64,000 nt of DNA from Flavobacteriales bacterium (GCA_016702645.1 JADJDP010000017.1:1-64000); one strand, 5' to 3'; positions 8,432-18,512 are shown, numbered from the stretch's first letter. Numbers and translations: made by a program. The notes: a model not told the origin generated them from the letters alone.

Positions 8432-9463
8432 TCAGCGCGACTGGATGTAGGTGTTCAGTTCCTCGATCGAACTCTCGAAGCCGAACGCGTCGTTCACGCG
8501 GTAGTAGTTGCCGATGTCGTGCGTGCGGTCGTAAGCGAACTTGGCGAACTCCAGTTTGGTCTCCTCGAAGCCGAAGAGGCCCATGATGCCCTTCACCTGG
8601 TCGCTGCTGAAGCAACGATCGCGCCCGATCTGTTTGGCCATGGTCATCTTGGTCTCTTCGAAGCCCTTGCTCTCGATGCTGGTCTTGATCTCCGCGAATT
8701 CCGAGGTGCTCATGGGCATGGCGCAACCGATGGCACCGGTGTAGCCGGGCATGCGGTACGGCTCGGCCACGCGCACAGGCTTCTCTTCAATGACCGGTTC
8801 CTGCACGGCGGTGGTGGACGATCGGGTCGTGGTGGTACGGGTCGTGGTGGTGGTGGTCGTGGAGGAATTGCTTCCGCCTTCGGTGACACCCACGTTCATG
8901 TTGATACCGACACCGTTGACGCCCATGCTGAAGTTCACGTTCTCTCCCATGCCATCACCTGTTTCCTCTTCGGTGACCGTAACGGAGGTGGTCTGCTGGA
9001 CCCCACCAACCCCGATGGTCTGGTTCACACCTGTAACCTCGGACTGCGTGGTCAGTGTTTGTGTGGTTTGAACCGGTGCATCCTCCTGGAAGGTCTCGGG
9101 CTTCGGTTTGACCGGTTCGGCACTGGCAGCGGTTCCAAGAGCCGCTTCACCCTGTGGGCGGAGGACGCGAACGCCCTTCTTGTTGGTGGTAACGACGATG
9201 GTGTACTCCTTGCCCGCAGGGAACCAGCCGCTCTGTTTCACATCGGCGATGGTCTTGTCCTCGAAGCGGATGACACACATGGGGGTCTCGTTGCGAATGC
9301 CGGTGGCCACCACGCGGGAGGCAGGTGCCGGGTTCTTGATTTCACCGTCCACGATCAGGGTGAACTTCATTCCGTCGTCGGAAAAGAAGACCAGATCGGT
9401 TTGGGCAATTGCCGCAGGAGCTGCGAGCAGTAAGGAAAGAGCAAGGGTGGAGAACTGTTTCAT
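8432..9463 (-). CDS. Secreted protein with DUF4476 domain
   Basis: About 343 residues starting MKQFSTLALS; the signal peptide ends at PAAIAQ. An N-terminal beta-rich part (LVFFSDDGMKFTLIVDGE) is common in these Bacteroidota proteins. A Thr-rich low-complexity linker of alternating T and R residues follows near residues 215-240. The C-terminal 90 residues (MSTSEFAEIKTSIESKGFEE, then SSDQVKGIMGLFGFEETKLEFA and IGNYYRVNDAFGFESS in order) match DUF4476. A GTG at 9574 lies in frame but adds non-signal sequence, so the ATG is chosen. Function of the family is unknown. It is the first gene of the lipoprotein cluster, 43 bases before the CsgG-like gene, with a promoter-like TAACTTCG about 20 bases upstream. 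Confidence 0.8.
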   Translation of the reverse strand: MKQFSTLALSLLLAAPAAIAQTDLVFFSDDGMKFTLIVDGEIKNPAPASRVVATGIRNETPMCVIRFEDKTIADVKQSGWFPAGKEYTIVVTTNKKGVRVLRPQGEAALGTAASAEPVKPKPETFQEDAPVQTTQTLTTQSEVTGVNQTIGVGGVQQTTSVTVTEEETGDGMGENVNFSMGVNGVGINMNVGVTEGGSNSSTTTTTTTRTTTTRSSTTAVQEPVIEEKPVRVAEPYRMPGYTGAIGCAMPMSTSEFAEIKTSIESKGFEETKMTMAKQIGRDRCFSSDQVKGIMGLFGFEETKLEFAKFAYDRTHDIGNYYRVNDAFGFESSIEELNTYIQSR

Positions 9464-9615
9464 GACCTTGTATTGAAGGGTGGCGAAGTTAGGTTTCGGG
9501 TGCAACGAGGCAAGGCTTGTGCCACGGCATTCCGAGGGTGCTTTCCCGCTGCCCGATCGAAGACAGCCAACCACATCGCATCTTCGCGCACCACCGAACG
9601 GGCCAGGAACCTACC

Positions 9616-10956
9616 ATGCGCAAGATCCTCATACTGGGTGCGGGCCGCAGCGCCTCCTCGCTCATCCACTATCTGATCCGGCACGCCGATCAGCAGGAGT
9701 GGCGGATAACCGTTGCCGACAAGGACATCGGGAGTGCGAAGCGCCTGGTGCACGAAGGACCCGAAGTCGCCACCGGTGTTCAACTGGATGCAACCGATGC
9801 AGAGGCTCGTGGCAGCCTGATCGGCCAGCACGAACTGGTGATCAGCATGCTTCCCGCCTTCATGCACATGGATGTCCTGAAGGATTGCCTACGCCTCAAG
9901 AAACACGTGATCACGCCGAGCTACGTGCCGGATGCGCTCTGGTCTATGAACGATGAGTTCAGAACCGCCGGGCTGATCGTCCTCAACGAGATGGGCTTGG
10001 ATCCCGGCATCGACCACATGAGCGCGATGCGGATCCTCGATCGCATCCGTCATGAAGGGGGCCGCATGGAGAGCTTTGAGAGCTATTGCGGAGGCTTGGT
10101 GGCGCCCGAAAGCGACGACAATCCGTGGGGCTACAAATTCAGCTGGAACCCGCGCAACGTCGTCCTGGCAGGGCAAGGTGGATCGGCGAAGTACATCCGC
10201 GATGGGGTGACCAAATACATCCCATACCACCGGTTGTTCAAGCACACCGTTCGGATCGACGTGCCGGGCTTCGGCGGTTTTGATGGATATGCGAACCGGG
10301 ATTCCCTGAAGTACCGCCAAGCCTACGGCCTCGACGGTATTCCCACGCTGATGCGAGGCACCCTGCGCAAGGCCGGATACTGTGAAGCATGGGACGCCTT
10401 CGTTCAACTCGGTTGCACGGACGATGGCTTTGCAATGGAACTCAGCGCGAACGCGACATGGATGGATTACATGAACGCCTTCCTACCGGGTGATAGCGAT
10501 CAAGATGTTCGCGCACGCACGGCCGAGCATCTGGGGCTCGATCCTCGCGGCGATGTGATGACGAAACTGGCATGGCTCGGGATGTTCAGTACCGAACCGA
10601 TCGGTGTGAAAGGCCTTTCGCCTGCCGCCACCTTGCAACACCTCTTGGAGCAAAAGTGGAAGCTGGGTCCGGACGACAAGGACCTCGTGGTGATGTGGCA
10701 CCGCTTCCGGTATTCAGCGGAGGGAGCGCATCAGGAGATCCATGCATCGCTGGCAGTCGTTGGCCAGGACCAGCAACACACGGCGATGGCGCTCACGGTA
10801 GGTCTTCCGATCGCAATGGCGTGCAAGCTTGTGCTCAACAACAAACTCGCGGATCGCGGCGTGCTTCTCCCGCTGTCCCCATCCATCTACGATCCTGTGC
10901 TGGACGAACTCGACAAACTGGGCATCACCTTCCGCGAAGAAGATGTCGAGGTATAG
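9616..10956 (+). CDS. Saccharopine dehydrogenase (C-N bond reductase)
   Basis: 446 residues from MRKILILGAGRSASS, a Rossmann NAD(P)-binding glycine motif at the extreme N-terminus. VADKDIG (adenine ribose region), ISMLPAFMHMDVLKDCL, VLNEMGLDPGIDHMSAM and ESYCGGLVAPESDDNPWGYK are characteristic of saccharopine reductase (LYS9-like, L-glutamate-forming). In eukaryotes it joins aminoadipate semialdehyde and glutamate; bacterial homologues act in lysine degradation or related imine reduction. A dapA gene occurs 3 kb away, so lysine is probably made by the diaminopimelate route and this enzyme serves catabolism or another imine. The start at 9616 is preferred because the Rossmann motif must be near the N-terminus. 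Convergent with trmN6, only 3 bases between stops. Intact. Confidence 0.9.
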   Translation: MRKILILGAGRSASSLIHYLIRHADQQEWRITVADKDIGSAKRLVHEGPEVATGVQLDATDAEARGSLIGQHELVISMLPAFMHMDVLKDCLRLKKHVITPSYVPDALWSMNDEFRTAGLIVLNEMGLDPGIDHMSAMRILDRIRHEGGRMESFESYCGGLVAPESDDNPWGYKFSWNPRNVVLAGQGGSAKYIRDGVTKYIPYHRLFKHTVRIDVPGFGGFDGYANRDSLKYRQAYGLDGIPTLMRGTLRKAGYCEAWDAFVQLGCTDDGFAMELSANATWMDYMNAFLPGDSDQDVRARTAEHLGLDPRGDVMTKLAWLGMFSTEPIGVKGLSPAATLQHLLEQKWKLGPDDKDLVVMWHRFRYSAEGAHQEIHASLAVVGQDQQHTAMALTVGLPIAMACKLVLNNKLADRGVLLPLSPSIYDPVLDELDKLGITFREEDVEV

Positions 10957-10959
10957 TTC

Positions 10960-11670
10960 TCAGAAGTTGAGCATCAGGTCACTGATCAGCGCGCGGTATT
11001 CCGTTGTGTAGTCGAAGGGGCCGGTGGCTTCCACGGTGAGGGTTGCCTCCTCCACTACGCCGCCAGAACGGGAGAGTTCCAGCAACACACGTTTCGGTGG
11101 ACGATGCGCAACGTACCGTACGCTGCACCTACGAAGGGGAAGAAGTGCGACACGCCGAGCCTCCATGAGGAACTCCATTTCACGGTTCAGCGGAACGATG
11201 ACAGCGAGTTTGCCCTCGGGAGCGAGCAGACGATCCACAGCATCGACCAACTCCGGGAAGAGCAGTTCCCCGCTGTGCTTCGCCAAGCCGATGCGCTCAT
11301 CCGGCGATGAGGAATAACCCGCGTAGTAAGGCGGATTGCAGATGATCAGATCGTACGGTTCAGTGGCGGTCATCCGGCGCACATCCATGCGATGCACGCG
11401 CACACGATCCGGCCATGGGCTCGCGGCCGCGTTCTCCGTCGCTTGCTCGGCCGATGCATCATCGATCTCCACCGCATCGATCCATGCAGTGTCGTTGCGC
11501 TGTGCCGCGATCAACGCGAGCACGCCCGTACCCGTGCCGATGTCAAGGATCCGTTGTGCGCCAGTGTAGTTCACCCACGCGCCGAAGAGAACGCCATCCG
11601 TTCCAACCTTCAATGCGCAGTGATCTTGCCGGATGGTGAACCGCTTGAACCGGAACTCGGGCTTCGGCAT
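10960..11670 (-). CDS. trmN6: tRNA1(Val) (adenine37-N6)-methyltransferase
   Basis: 236 residues, SAM-dependent class I methyltransferase. N-terminal FRFKRFTIRQDHCALKVGTD (YfiC/TrmN6-type leader), SAM-binding ILDIGTGTGVLALIAAQR, acidic VEIDDASAEQA, and the catalytic NPPY in LIICNPPYYAG, which marks N6-adenine methylation. It modifies A37 of tRNA-Val. Starts 4 bases after rimM ends, so it is probably cotranscribed with rimM and the exonuclease. NPPY is shared with other N-methylases; the leader sequence favours TrmN6. Confidence 0.85.
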   Translation of the reverse strand: MPKPEFRFKRFTIRQDHCALKVGTDGVLFGAWVNYTGAQRILDIGTGTGVLALIAAQRNDTAWIDAVEIDDASAEQATENAAASPWPDRVRVHRMDVRRMTATEPYDLIICNPPYYAGYSSSPDERIGLAKHSGELLFPELVDAVDRLLAPEGKLAVIVPLNREMEFLMEARRVALLPLRRCSVRYVAHRPPKRVLLELSRSGGVVEEATLTVEATGPFDYTTEYRALISDLMLNF

Positions 11671-11674
11671 GGAC

Positions 11675-12199
11675 CTACCCTCGGTACAATTCGATAAGCC
11701 CGGGCGGTGTGCGCACCAGCAAAGTGTTCTCCTCGGGATCCACTCCGAGGATCATCTCGTCGGCAAGCGGGATCATCACCTCTTGTTCACCGCGCAAGAC
11801 CACGAGCACCGGGTGCTTCTCGGTACCCTCCAGACCGGTCACTTCACCCAATTCTCCATGCTCCTCATCGCGCACCAGCATCCCTATGAACTCCTCCGGA
11901 TCCCAGCTCTCGTCACTGCCATCGGCGAGCAGGCCGGGCGGTGCGTACAGGTCACGCCCCACCAGCACAGAAGCGCTTTGGGGGTCATTGAAGTCATCGA
12001 ACTTCACGAGCACGTCGCGGCCTTTGTCGTGCAATCGGCTGAAGAAGAAAGGAACCTTCTGTCCTTCAATGTCAACGAAGAGAGACCCGGCATGCACGAT
12101 ATCGTCCAGATCCACCTCATCGAGATGAACGGTCAGTTCGCCTTGGTGGCCCCACGGCTTGCCGAGACGACCGATCTTATGCAGGCTGTCGAGGTCCAC
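11675..12199 (-). CDS. rimM: Ribosome maturation factor RimM
   Basis: 174 residues. The N-terminal barrel opens with HKIGRLGKPWGHQGELTVHL, the RimM signature (hGxhGxxGxv), followed by VFGRDLYAP-like VLVGRDLYAP and a C-terminal PRC-barrel (DEEHGELGEVTGLEGTEKHP, EVMIPLADEMI). RimM binds ribosomal protein S19 and helps mature the 16S rRNA head domain. Unlike in many bacteria, rpsP and trmD are not adjacent. Situated 23 bases after the exonuclease gene and 4 bases before trmN6; probable three-gene operon. Confidence 0.9.
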   Translation of the reverse strand: MDLDSLHKIGRLGKPWGHQGELTVHLDEVDLDDIVHAGSLFVDIEGQKVPFFFSRLHDKGRDVLVKFDDFNDPQSASVLVGRDLYAPPGLLADGSDESWDPEEFIGMLVRDEEHGELGEVTGLEGTEKHPVLVVLRGEQEVMIPLADEMILGVDPEENTLLVRTPPGLIELYRG

Positions 12200-12222
12200 G
12201 GGTTGAAATTAGGCCGAGGTGG

Positions 12223-12822
12223 TCAACCGGCCACCATGGTCACCTTGCCACCCGGCGTGCGGTATCCGCCGGGATAGAAGGCGCCAGCGTTGATCCGAGT
12301 CCTTCGCTGGAACGAATCGAAGCTGTCCCCATCGAGGTGCGCACGCAAGACCACTTCGGCCGTTGCTTCCGCGTCGTTGCCAGCCCGGTGGTGTTTGAGC
12401 GGGATCCCATGTCGATCGCAAAGAGCCTTCAACCCATAGGATGTATGGCCCGGCCAAACGCGCTTTGCCATCGTTACCGAACAGAAGTAGCGGAACGACG
12501 GATGAGCAAGTCGCTCGCTTGCCAGGGTAGCGCGCAACACACCCATATCGAAGGCGGCATTGTGCGCCACGACCGTTGCACCATTCAGCAGCGCGGACAC
12601 CTCCTCCCAGATGTCCTTCCAGCGTGGTGCCTCCGCGACCTGCTCCGGGCGGATGCCATGCACGGCCACATTCCACGGGCTGAAGTGCGGCCATTGCGCA
12701 GGCTTGATCAACCAGTTGCGCACTTCCCGAACGACACCTCCACGCGCTATTGCGATCCCGAGTTCGCACGGGCTGTCCGGTTGCGAAGTCGCGGTCTCGA
12801 AGTCGAGGGCGAGGAAATCCAT
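12223..12822 (-). CDS. DnaQ-like 3'-5' exonuclease (DEDDh)
   Basis: 199 residues. Exo I motif FLALDFETAT (D, E), Exo II VVAHNAAFDMGVL (D), and Exo III HRAGNDAEATAEV (H, D) give the full DEDDh metal-binding set of the proofreading/epsilon type. It is a stand-alone nuclease, without the polymerase or helicase fusion, so a role in DNA repair or RNA turnover is more likely than replicative proofreading. Its ATG lies only about 7 bases from the G/C-only tract at 12829, so the upstream region and promoter are lost. First gene of an exonuclease-rimM-trmN6 group. Confidence 0.85.
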   Translation of the reverse strand: MDFLALDFETATSQPDSPCELGIAIARGGVVREVRNWLIKPAQWPHFSPWNVAVHGIRPEQVAEAPRWKDIWEEVSALLNGATVVAHNAAFDMGVLRATLASERLAHPSFRYFCSVTMAKRVWPGHTSYGLKALCDRHGIPLKHHRAGNDAEATAEVVLRAHLDGDSFDSFQRRTRINAGAFYPGGYRTPGGKVTMVAG

Positions 12823-12828
12823 GGGGCG

Positions 12829-13474
<646 letters not shown>

Positions 13475-13476
13475 TA

Positions 13477-14370
13477 CTAAAGTTTCACCACCTCAGCATC
13501 CGCCAGCGCATGGTAGAGCTTCTTCTCCGTAGCCTCGCTCACGTTCACCAGCGGCAGGCGCATGGTATCGCCACAGACGCCGAGCGCCTTCAACACATAC
13601 TTGATGCCGCCGGGGTTGCCTTCCACGAAGAGGAGATTGATCACCTCGTGCAAGCGCAAGTGCTCCTTGCGCGCGGTGGCCAGGTCCCCGTTCAGCGCAG
13701 CATTGACGAGCAGGCTGCATTCCTGCGGTAGCGCATTGCCCGCCACGCTGATCACGCCCACCCCACCCATCGCGATGATCGGTAGCGTGAGCGCATCATC
13801 ACCGCTGATGAGCATGAAGTCCTTGGGCATGTGCTTGAGGATGGCGCCCATCTGGTCCAGGTTGGCGCTCGCTTCCTTGATCGCGATGATGTTGGCGAAG
13901 TCGCGCGCGAGCCGCACCGTGGTTTCCGCCGTGATGTTGCTGCCCGTACGACCCGGCACGTTGTAGAGGATGATCGGCCGCAGGCTCACCTGGGCGATGG
14001 CCTTGTAGTGCTGGTAGATGCCTTCCTGCGTGGGCTTGTTGTAATAGGGGCTCACGCTCAGGATCGCATCCACGCCATCCATGTCGAAGCTCTGGAGCGA
14101 CTCGATGACCTCCGCCGTGTTGTTGCCACCGACACCCAACACGACCGGCACACGATTGCGCACGAAGAGGATGGTCTGCGCAAGCAACTGGTGCTTCTCC
14201 TCCTTGGTCAGCGTGACGCTTTCACCCGTGGTACCCATGGTCACCACGTAGTCCACACCGCCGGTGATCTGGTGTTCGATCAAGCGTTCGAGCCCGGCGT
14301 AATCGATCTGGCCGTTGTCGCGAAAAGGTGTGACCAGGGCTACACCGAGGCCACGGAAACGTTCGTCCAT
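13477..14370 (-). CDS. dapA: 4-hydroxy-tetrahydrodipicolinate synthase
   Basis: 297 residues, typical length. TIM-barrel aldolase condensing pyruvate with aspartate semialdehyde, the committed step of the diaminopimelate/lysine pathway. Shows GLGVALVTPF, the GTTGES pyruvate-carboxylate motif (residues 46-51), SPYYNKPTQEG, YNVPGRTG (Tyr of the proton relay and Arg) and the Schiff-base Lys in IAIKEAS. Start overlaps the stop of the upstream DUF6913 gene by one base (TGATG), so translation is probably coupled. Last gene of the prmC-ligA operon; its downstream sequence is the G/C-only tract, so no terminator can be seen. Confidence 0.95.
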   Translation of the reverse strand: MDERFRGLGVALVTPFRDNGQIDYAGLERLIEHQITGGVDYVVTMGTTGESVTLTKEEKHQLLAQTILFVRNRVPVVLGVGGNNTAEVIESLQSFDMDGVDAILSVSPYYNKPTQEGIYQHYKAIAQVSLRPIILYNVPGRTGSNITAETTVRLARDFANIIAIKEASANLDQMGAILKHMPKDFMLISGDDALTLPIIAMGGVGVISVAGNALPQECSLLVNAALNGDLATARKEHLRLHEVINLLFVEGNPGGIKYVLKALGVCGDTMRLPLVNVSEATEKKLYHALADAEVVKL

Positions 14371-14939
14371 CAGTTCAGGGAAGGTTCAGGTTTTGCGTTC
14401 ACCATGAGCAGGTAGTGGTGTACCTGCTGGATCAACTGCGGAAGGCTGCGCGAGCCGGCCATGTCGATCATCATGTCCAGGATCTTCTTGTTGCTGTCGC
14501 TCCAACGTCCCACCTTGAAGCGGGCGCGGCTCTTGGCAAGGATGTACTGCACAGGCAGGCGATCCTCCAAGGAAAGGTCGATGAGGATCTCGAATTCCTC
14601 CGCCATGAAGTTCTGCACGGCATTGCCCTGCGGGATGCGGTACCAGTTTAGGTCCTTCTGGCAGAGGGCGTCGAAGTTGAGGCGCGCGTGCAAATAGTGC
14701 GGCATCACCTTCTGATCGGAAAAGCCGAGGGCCATGATGTTGCTGATGCCGAGTTCCTCCTTCACCCGCTTGACATAGTTACGGACGTGGTTGTGAGCAG
14801 CCTCGTCCTCCACCACGTACACGATCGCCACTTTGCGGGCGAGCCCCAGGTTGCGTGCAATGGGCTTGCGGTCCTGCGGCAGATCGCGCAGCAGACGCCG
14901 GATCCCCATCCATTCCTTGAAGCGGTCGAAGAGCTTCAT
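14370..14939 (-). CDS. DUF6913 family protein
   Basis: 189 residues without signal peptide or membrane segment. VAIVYVVEDEAAHNHVRNYV, ALGFSDQK and NWYRIPQG, followed by DLSLEDRLPVQYILAKSRARF-type sequence (shortened here), fit the DUF6913 family found next to ligA/dapA in flavobacteria. Function unknown. It overlaps ligA upstream (ATGA) and dapA downstream (TGATG), so all three are one translational series. Conserved linkage to ligase and dapA may be historical only. Confidence 0.7.
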   Translation of the reverse strand: MKLFDRFKEWMGIRRLLRDLPQDRKPIARNLGLARKVAIVYVVEDEAAHNHVRNYVKRVKEELGISNIMALGFSDQKVMPHYLHARLNFDALCQKDLNWYRIPQGNAVQNFMAEEFEILIDLSLEDRLPVQYILAKSRARFKVGRWSDSNKKILDMMIDMAGSRSLPQLIQQVHHYLLMVNAKPEPSLN

Positions 14940-16955
14940 CCTCCTATCATGCGGGTGAATTCATCCTCATCGATGACGGGTACCTTTGAGCTCTTCGGCC
15001 TTGGTGCGCTTGGCAGGGCCCATGTCCGCACCGGCCAGCACATAGCTGGTCTTGCTGCTGATGGAACCGGACACTTTGCCTCCATTGCGTTCGATGGTCT
15101 CCTTGATGCCGTCGCGGCTGAAATTCCGGAAAACTCCGGAGACCACGAAGGTGAGGCCTTTCAGCTTGTCGCCAGCGACCACCACTTCGGAAGGGTCGAG
15201 TTCCATCCGAAGGCCGTGTTGACGCAAGCGGTCCACGATGTCACGGTTGCCCTGCACGGCGAAGAAGTCCACGATGCTCTCGGCGATCACCGGCCCCACT
15301 TCATCCAGTTGCACCAGTTCCTCCGGGGTCATGGCCGCGAGGCGCTGCATGCTGCCAGCTCCTCGCGCGATCTTCTTGGCCACCGTTTCACCCACGTGCC
15401 GGATACCGATGGCGAAGAGCACCTGCTCGAAGGGTATCTTCTTGCTCGCCTCGATGCCGGCGATCACCTGTTGGGCGCTCTTCTCGCCCCAACCCTTGCC
15501 CAGCTCGAGGAGTTGCTCCTTCTTCAGTTCGTAGAGATCGGCGACGTTGCCGATGAGCCTTGCGTTGACCAATTCCTGCACGGTTTCACCTCCCAAGCCA
15601 TCGATCGCCATCATCCTGCGCCCAACGAAATGCTCGATGCGCCCTGTGATCTGCGGCGGGCACAGGTGCTCGTTCGGGCAATAGTGCTGCGCCTCCCCCT
15701 CCAACCGGATCAATTCCGTTCCGCATTCCGGACACACCTGCGGGAACAGCACCATGGAAGCATCCTTCGACCGCCTTTCGATCACCACACCCACGATCTT
15801 GGGAATGATCTCTCCTCCCTTTTCGACCAACACCGTATCGCCGATGTGCAGATCGAGCTTGGCGATCTGATCGGCGTTGTGGAGCGAAGCGCGCTTCACG
15901 GTGGTGCCAGCAAGAAGCACGGGTTCCAACTCAGCCACCGGTGTGATGGCCCCTGTCCTACCCACTTGGCAGACCACGTCGTTCAATCGCGTGGCGGCCT
16001 GTTCCGCCTGGAACTTGTACGCGATGGCCCAGCGTGGGCTCTTCGCCGTGAGACCGAGCTCCTCCTGGATGCGCAGATCATCCACCTTGATGACGATGCC
16101 GTCGATGTCCATCTCCAATTTGTGCCTTGCCTTGTCCCAATGATCGATGAAGGCCATGATGCCTTCCACGTTGTTCGCACGCTCGATGAAGCGCCTGGAG
16201 GGATCCGGTGTCTTGAAGCCCCAAGTGCGCGCGGCCATGATGTTGCCGTAGTGGCTCTTCGTTGGAAGATGCTCGCCTTGGAGCGTGTAGATGAAGTTGT
16301 CCAGCCCGCGCTTGGCCACGTCCTTGGGGTCTTGCTGCTTCAATGATCCAGCGGCCGTATTACGTGGATTGGCGTACAGTTCCTCGCCGTTCTTCGCCCG
16401 CTCGGCGTTCAACTTATCGAACTGGGCACGCATGAAGAGGATCTCGCCGCGCGCTTCCAGTTCCTTGGGAAAATCACCGCGCAACTTCAACGGGATGGAA
16501 CGTACGGTACGCACATTGGCGGTGATCTCGTCGCCTTTCTCACCATCACCACGCGTCACGCCCCGCATTAGTTCACCGTCCGCGTAGCTCAGGCTGATGG
16601 CCACGCCGTCGTACTTCAACTCCATCACGTAGATCGTACTGCCGATCTCTTTCTCCACTCTTGCCACGAATTCCGACACCTCTTCCCGGCTGTAGCTGTT
16701 GCTCAGCGAAAGCATCGGGTAACGATGCGCCACGGTCTCAAAGCCCTTCGTGATGTCGCCACCGACCCGTTGCGTGGGGCTGTTGGGTGAAGCGAACTCC
16801 GGCCACTCCTTCTCCAACGCCTCCAATTCCTTCAGCTTGAAGTCGAATTCTAGGTCGCTGATGATCGGTTGCGCGAGCACGTAGTAGCGATGGTTGTGCT
16901 CCTCCAACTCCCTGCTCAGTTCCCTGATCCGCTCTTCAGCTTCCTTGCGCTCCAT
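14936..16955 (-). CDS. ligA: NAD-dependent DNA ligase, frameshifted at the C-terminus
   Basis: Seals nicks in replication and repair. Domains in order: Ia helices (YYVLAQPIISDLEFD), adenylation domain with active-site Lys in MELKYDGVAIS and motif DGIVIKVDD, OB fold with GAITPVAELEPV, a four-Cys zinc finger (CPECGTEL then YCPNEHLCPP), helix-hairpin-helix repeats (LGKGWGEKSAQ, IGIRHVGETVAKK) and a BRCT domain (LTFVVSGVF). One extra A near 14983 produces a premature stop; in the alternate frame the BRCT tail reads VPVIDEDEFTRMIGG and ends TGA at 14936, overlapping the ATG of DUF6913. That restored ending matches the family and supports a sequence error. About 672 residues when joined. Starts 20 bases inside the preceding gene. 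Confidence 0.95.
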
Positions 16956-17583
16956 TCTTCTTGATCTTCGTTCGTACGCGCTTCACCACTTCACCCAGCC
17001 GCAGCCCGACCTTCCCGTAATACGTCCAATCGCTCAGGGTCTTGGTCGCATCGATATCGGCCGCCAGGACATGACGATAACCACCACCCACGCCGATGAA
17101 GATCCACCAGAACAAATTGTAATCGGCATGGAGCGATGCCTCCAACGGCACGAGTTCATTGGTGGAGTAGGGAACGAGCTTCTGTTCTTCGTTGAGGTAG
17201 CTCTTGCGGTAGTTGCCGAGCCCGATGGATACCGGAACACCCACCTGCCATCGCTTGGAGTTGATCAAAAGACGCTCGTAGGTGAGCGCGGTGTAGTCGA
17301 AATCGGTGCGCAACTCACGCTTGCCTATTCCGGCGAGGTCCACCGAAGGCTGCACGTACGGATCGCCAAGACCATAGAAGCCGATGGAGAGCATGTCCAG
17401 GTTCCGTTGCGCGCCGAGGCGAAAGCCGTAGAAGCGCACGGGATCGGCGTTGACGAAGGTGCTGCGGAAATCGAAGTTGAAGAAGATCCGGAACGCGGCC
17501 TTGGGTGGTGGGATCGTATCCTGCCCGAACAAGAAGCGGAACCAACCGATCGAAACCACAAGGACAACGGCCCGCACTGTCAT
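16936..17583 (-). CDS. Hypothetical envelope protein, likely outer-membrane barrel
   Basis: 215 residues from MTVRAVVLVVSIG; a signal peptide ends near FLFGQ. Alternating aromatic/hydrophobic residues (AFRIFFNFDFRSTF, RFYGFRLGAQRNLDMLSIGF, WWIFIGVGGGYRH) suggest beta strands of a small barrel. I do not recognise a family. The ATG overlaps the prmC stop (ATGA) and the 3' end overlaps ligA by 20 bases, placing it firmly inside the operon. The C-terminus is basic (RVRTKIKKN), unlike a classical barrel ending in an aromatic residue, so membrane insertion is uncertain. Confidence 0.55.
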   Translation of the reverse strand: MTVRAVVLVVSIGWFRFLFGQDTIPPPKAAFRIFFNFDFRSTFVNADPVRFYGFRLGAQRNLDMLSIGFYGLGDPYVQPSVDLAGIGKRELRTDFDYTALTYERLLINSKRWQVGVPVSIGLGNYRKSYLNEEQKLVPYSTNELVPLEASLHADYNLFWWIFIGVGGGYRHVLAADIDATKTLSDWTYYGKVGLRLGEVVKRVRTKIKKNGAQGS

Positions 17584-18437
17584 CGGATGGCGTGAATGAA
17601 ACGCTCGTTGCCACTGATGTCGACCATCAGGTCCACGGCGGCGAAACCCATCGGCAGAAGCAGGTCGCGGACCGCAGTGGCGTACTTCCAATGGCACTCG
17701 AACCAAAGGTGGCCGCCCGTGGGAAGCGCCGCCAAGGACTTTCCACCGATGACCCTATAGTATAGCAAGGGATCCTCGTCAGGCGTGAACAGTGCAATAG
17801 GAGGTTCGTGCGCGCGCACGTGCTCGGCCAGCGTGCCTTCCTCTGAACGTGGTATGTACGGCGGATTGCTCACTACCAGGTCCGTTCCGTTCGGCAGATG
17901 GAACGAGGCGTCGAGCACATCGGCCAGTTGCCATTCCACGTGCAACTCATTGAGGGCCCCGTTTCCTGCGGCAACGATGAGTGCCGCCTCCGAAACATCA
18001 ACACCGGTCACGGTCGCTTTCCGGAAGGCTTGTTTCAATGCCAATGCGATGCAACCACTTCCGCTCCCCACGTCCACGATACGAGTTGGGCTGAATCCGT
18101 TCGCAACGATCAACTCCACAAGTTCCTCCGTTTCCGGTCGGGGTATGAGCACATCGGGCGTAACGCGCAGGGTAAGCCCGTGGAAGTACACGGAGCCAAG
18201 CACATGCTGCAATGGTTCGCCTGCTCGCAATCGTTCCAGAGGTAGGTACACCTTCAACAGTTCCGACTCGCTGAGCGACTCGAACTTGCGGATCTCCATC
18301 TGGGAAATGTCCCAACCGAGCATCTCCTGGAACACGGAGCGCGTGATGGCTTTCACCTCTCCATCCGGGTAGAGCATACCGAGTTGCTCGCGGTACTGCG
18401 AGAGCACGGAGATCACCCGATTGTCGGCGGTTCGCAT
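17580..18437 (-). CDS. prmC: Release-factor glutamine methyltransferase
   Basis: 285 residues, family-typical. Methylates the Gln of the GGQ motif in RF1/RF2, required for efficient termination. N-terminal helical domain (EPLQHVLGSVYFHGLTLRV) and RPETEELVE are PrmC hallmarks; SAM motif IVDVGSGSGCIALAL; catalytic NPPYIP. First gene of the five-gene overlapping operon. A TACTTTTG promoter element lies 29-36 bases upstream, divergent from ribD. Confidence 0.92.
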   Translation of the reverse strand: MRTADNRVISVLSQYREQLGMLYPDGEVKAITRSVFQEMLGWDISQMEIRKFESLSESELLKVYLPLERLRAGEPLQHVLGSVYFHGLTLRVTPDVLIPRPETEELVELIVANGFSPTRIVDVGSGSGCIALALKQAFRKATVTGVDVSEAALIVAAGNGALNELHVEWQLADVLDASFHLPNGTDLVVSNPPYIPRSEEGTLAEHVRAHEPPIALFTPDEDPLLYYRVIGGKSLAALPTGGHLWFECHWKYATAVRDLLLPMGFAAVDLMVDISGNERFIHAIR

Positions 18438-18465
18438 GGATCACGGTCCCGTTCACGGGAAGGCG

Positions 18466-18473
18466 CAAAAGTA
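18466..18473 (-). promoter_or_regulatory. Candidate -7 promoter element for prmC (TACTTTTG)
   Basis: Exact TAnnTTTG match, 29 bases before the prmC start codon. Confidence 0.6.
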
Positions 18474-18504
18474 GAGGGCGCATCCAGCGAGCATTCGATC
18501 GAAG

Positions 18505-18512
18505 CACCTTTG
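18505..18512 (+). promoter_or_regulatory. Candidate -7 promoter element for ribD (CACCTTTG)
   Basis: Seven of eight positions match TAnnTTTG; 20 bases before ribD and divergent from the prmC promoter. The same CACCTTTG variant precedes the Bat operon and tRNA-Arg. Confidence 0.4.

Noticed and set aside
14688..16346. 552-codon open frame on the plus strand opposite ligA
   Set aside because: Entirely antisense to the ligase, which has all catalytic motifs; composition is shadow-like.
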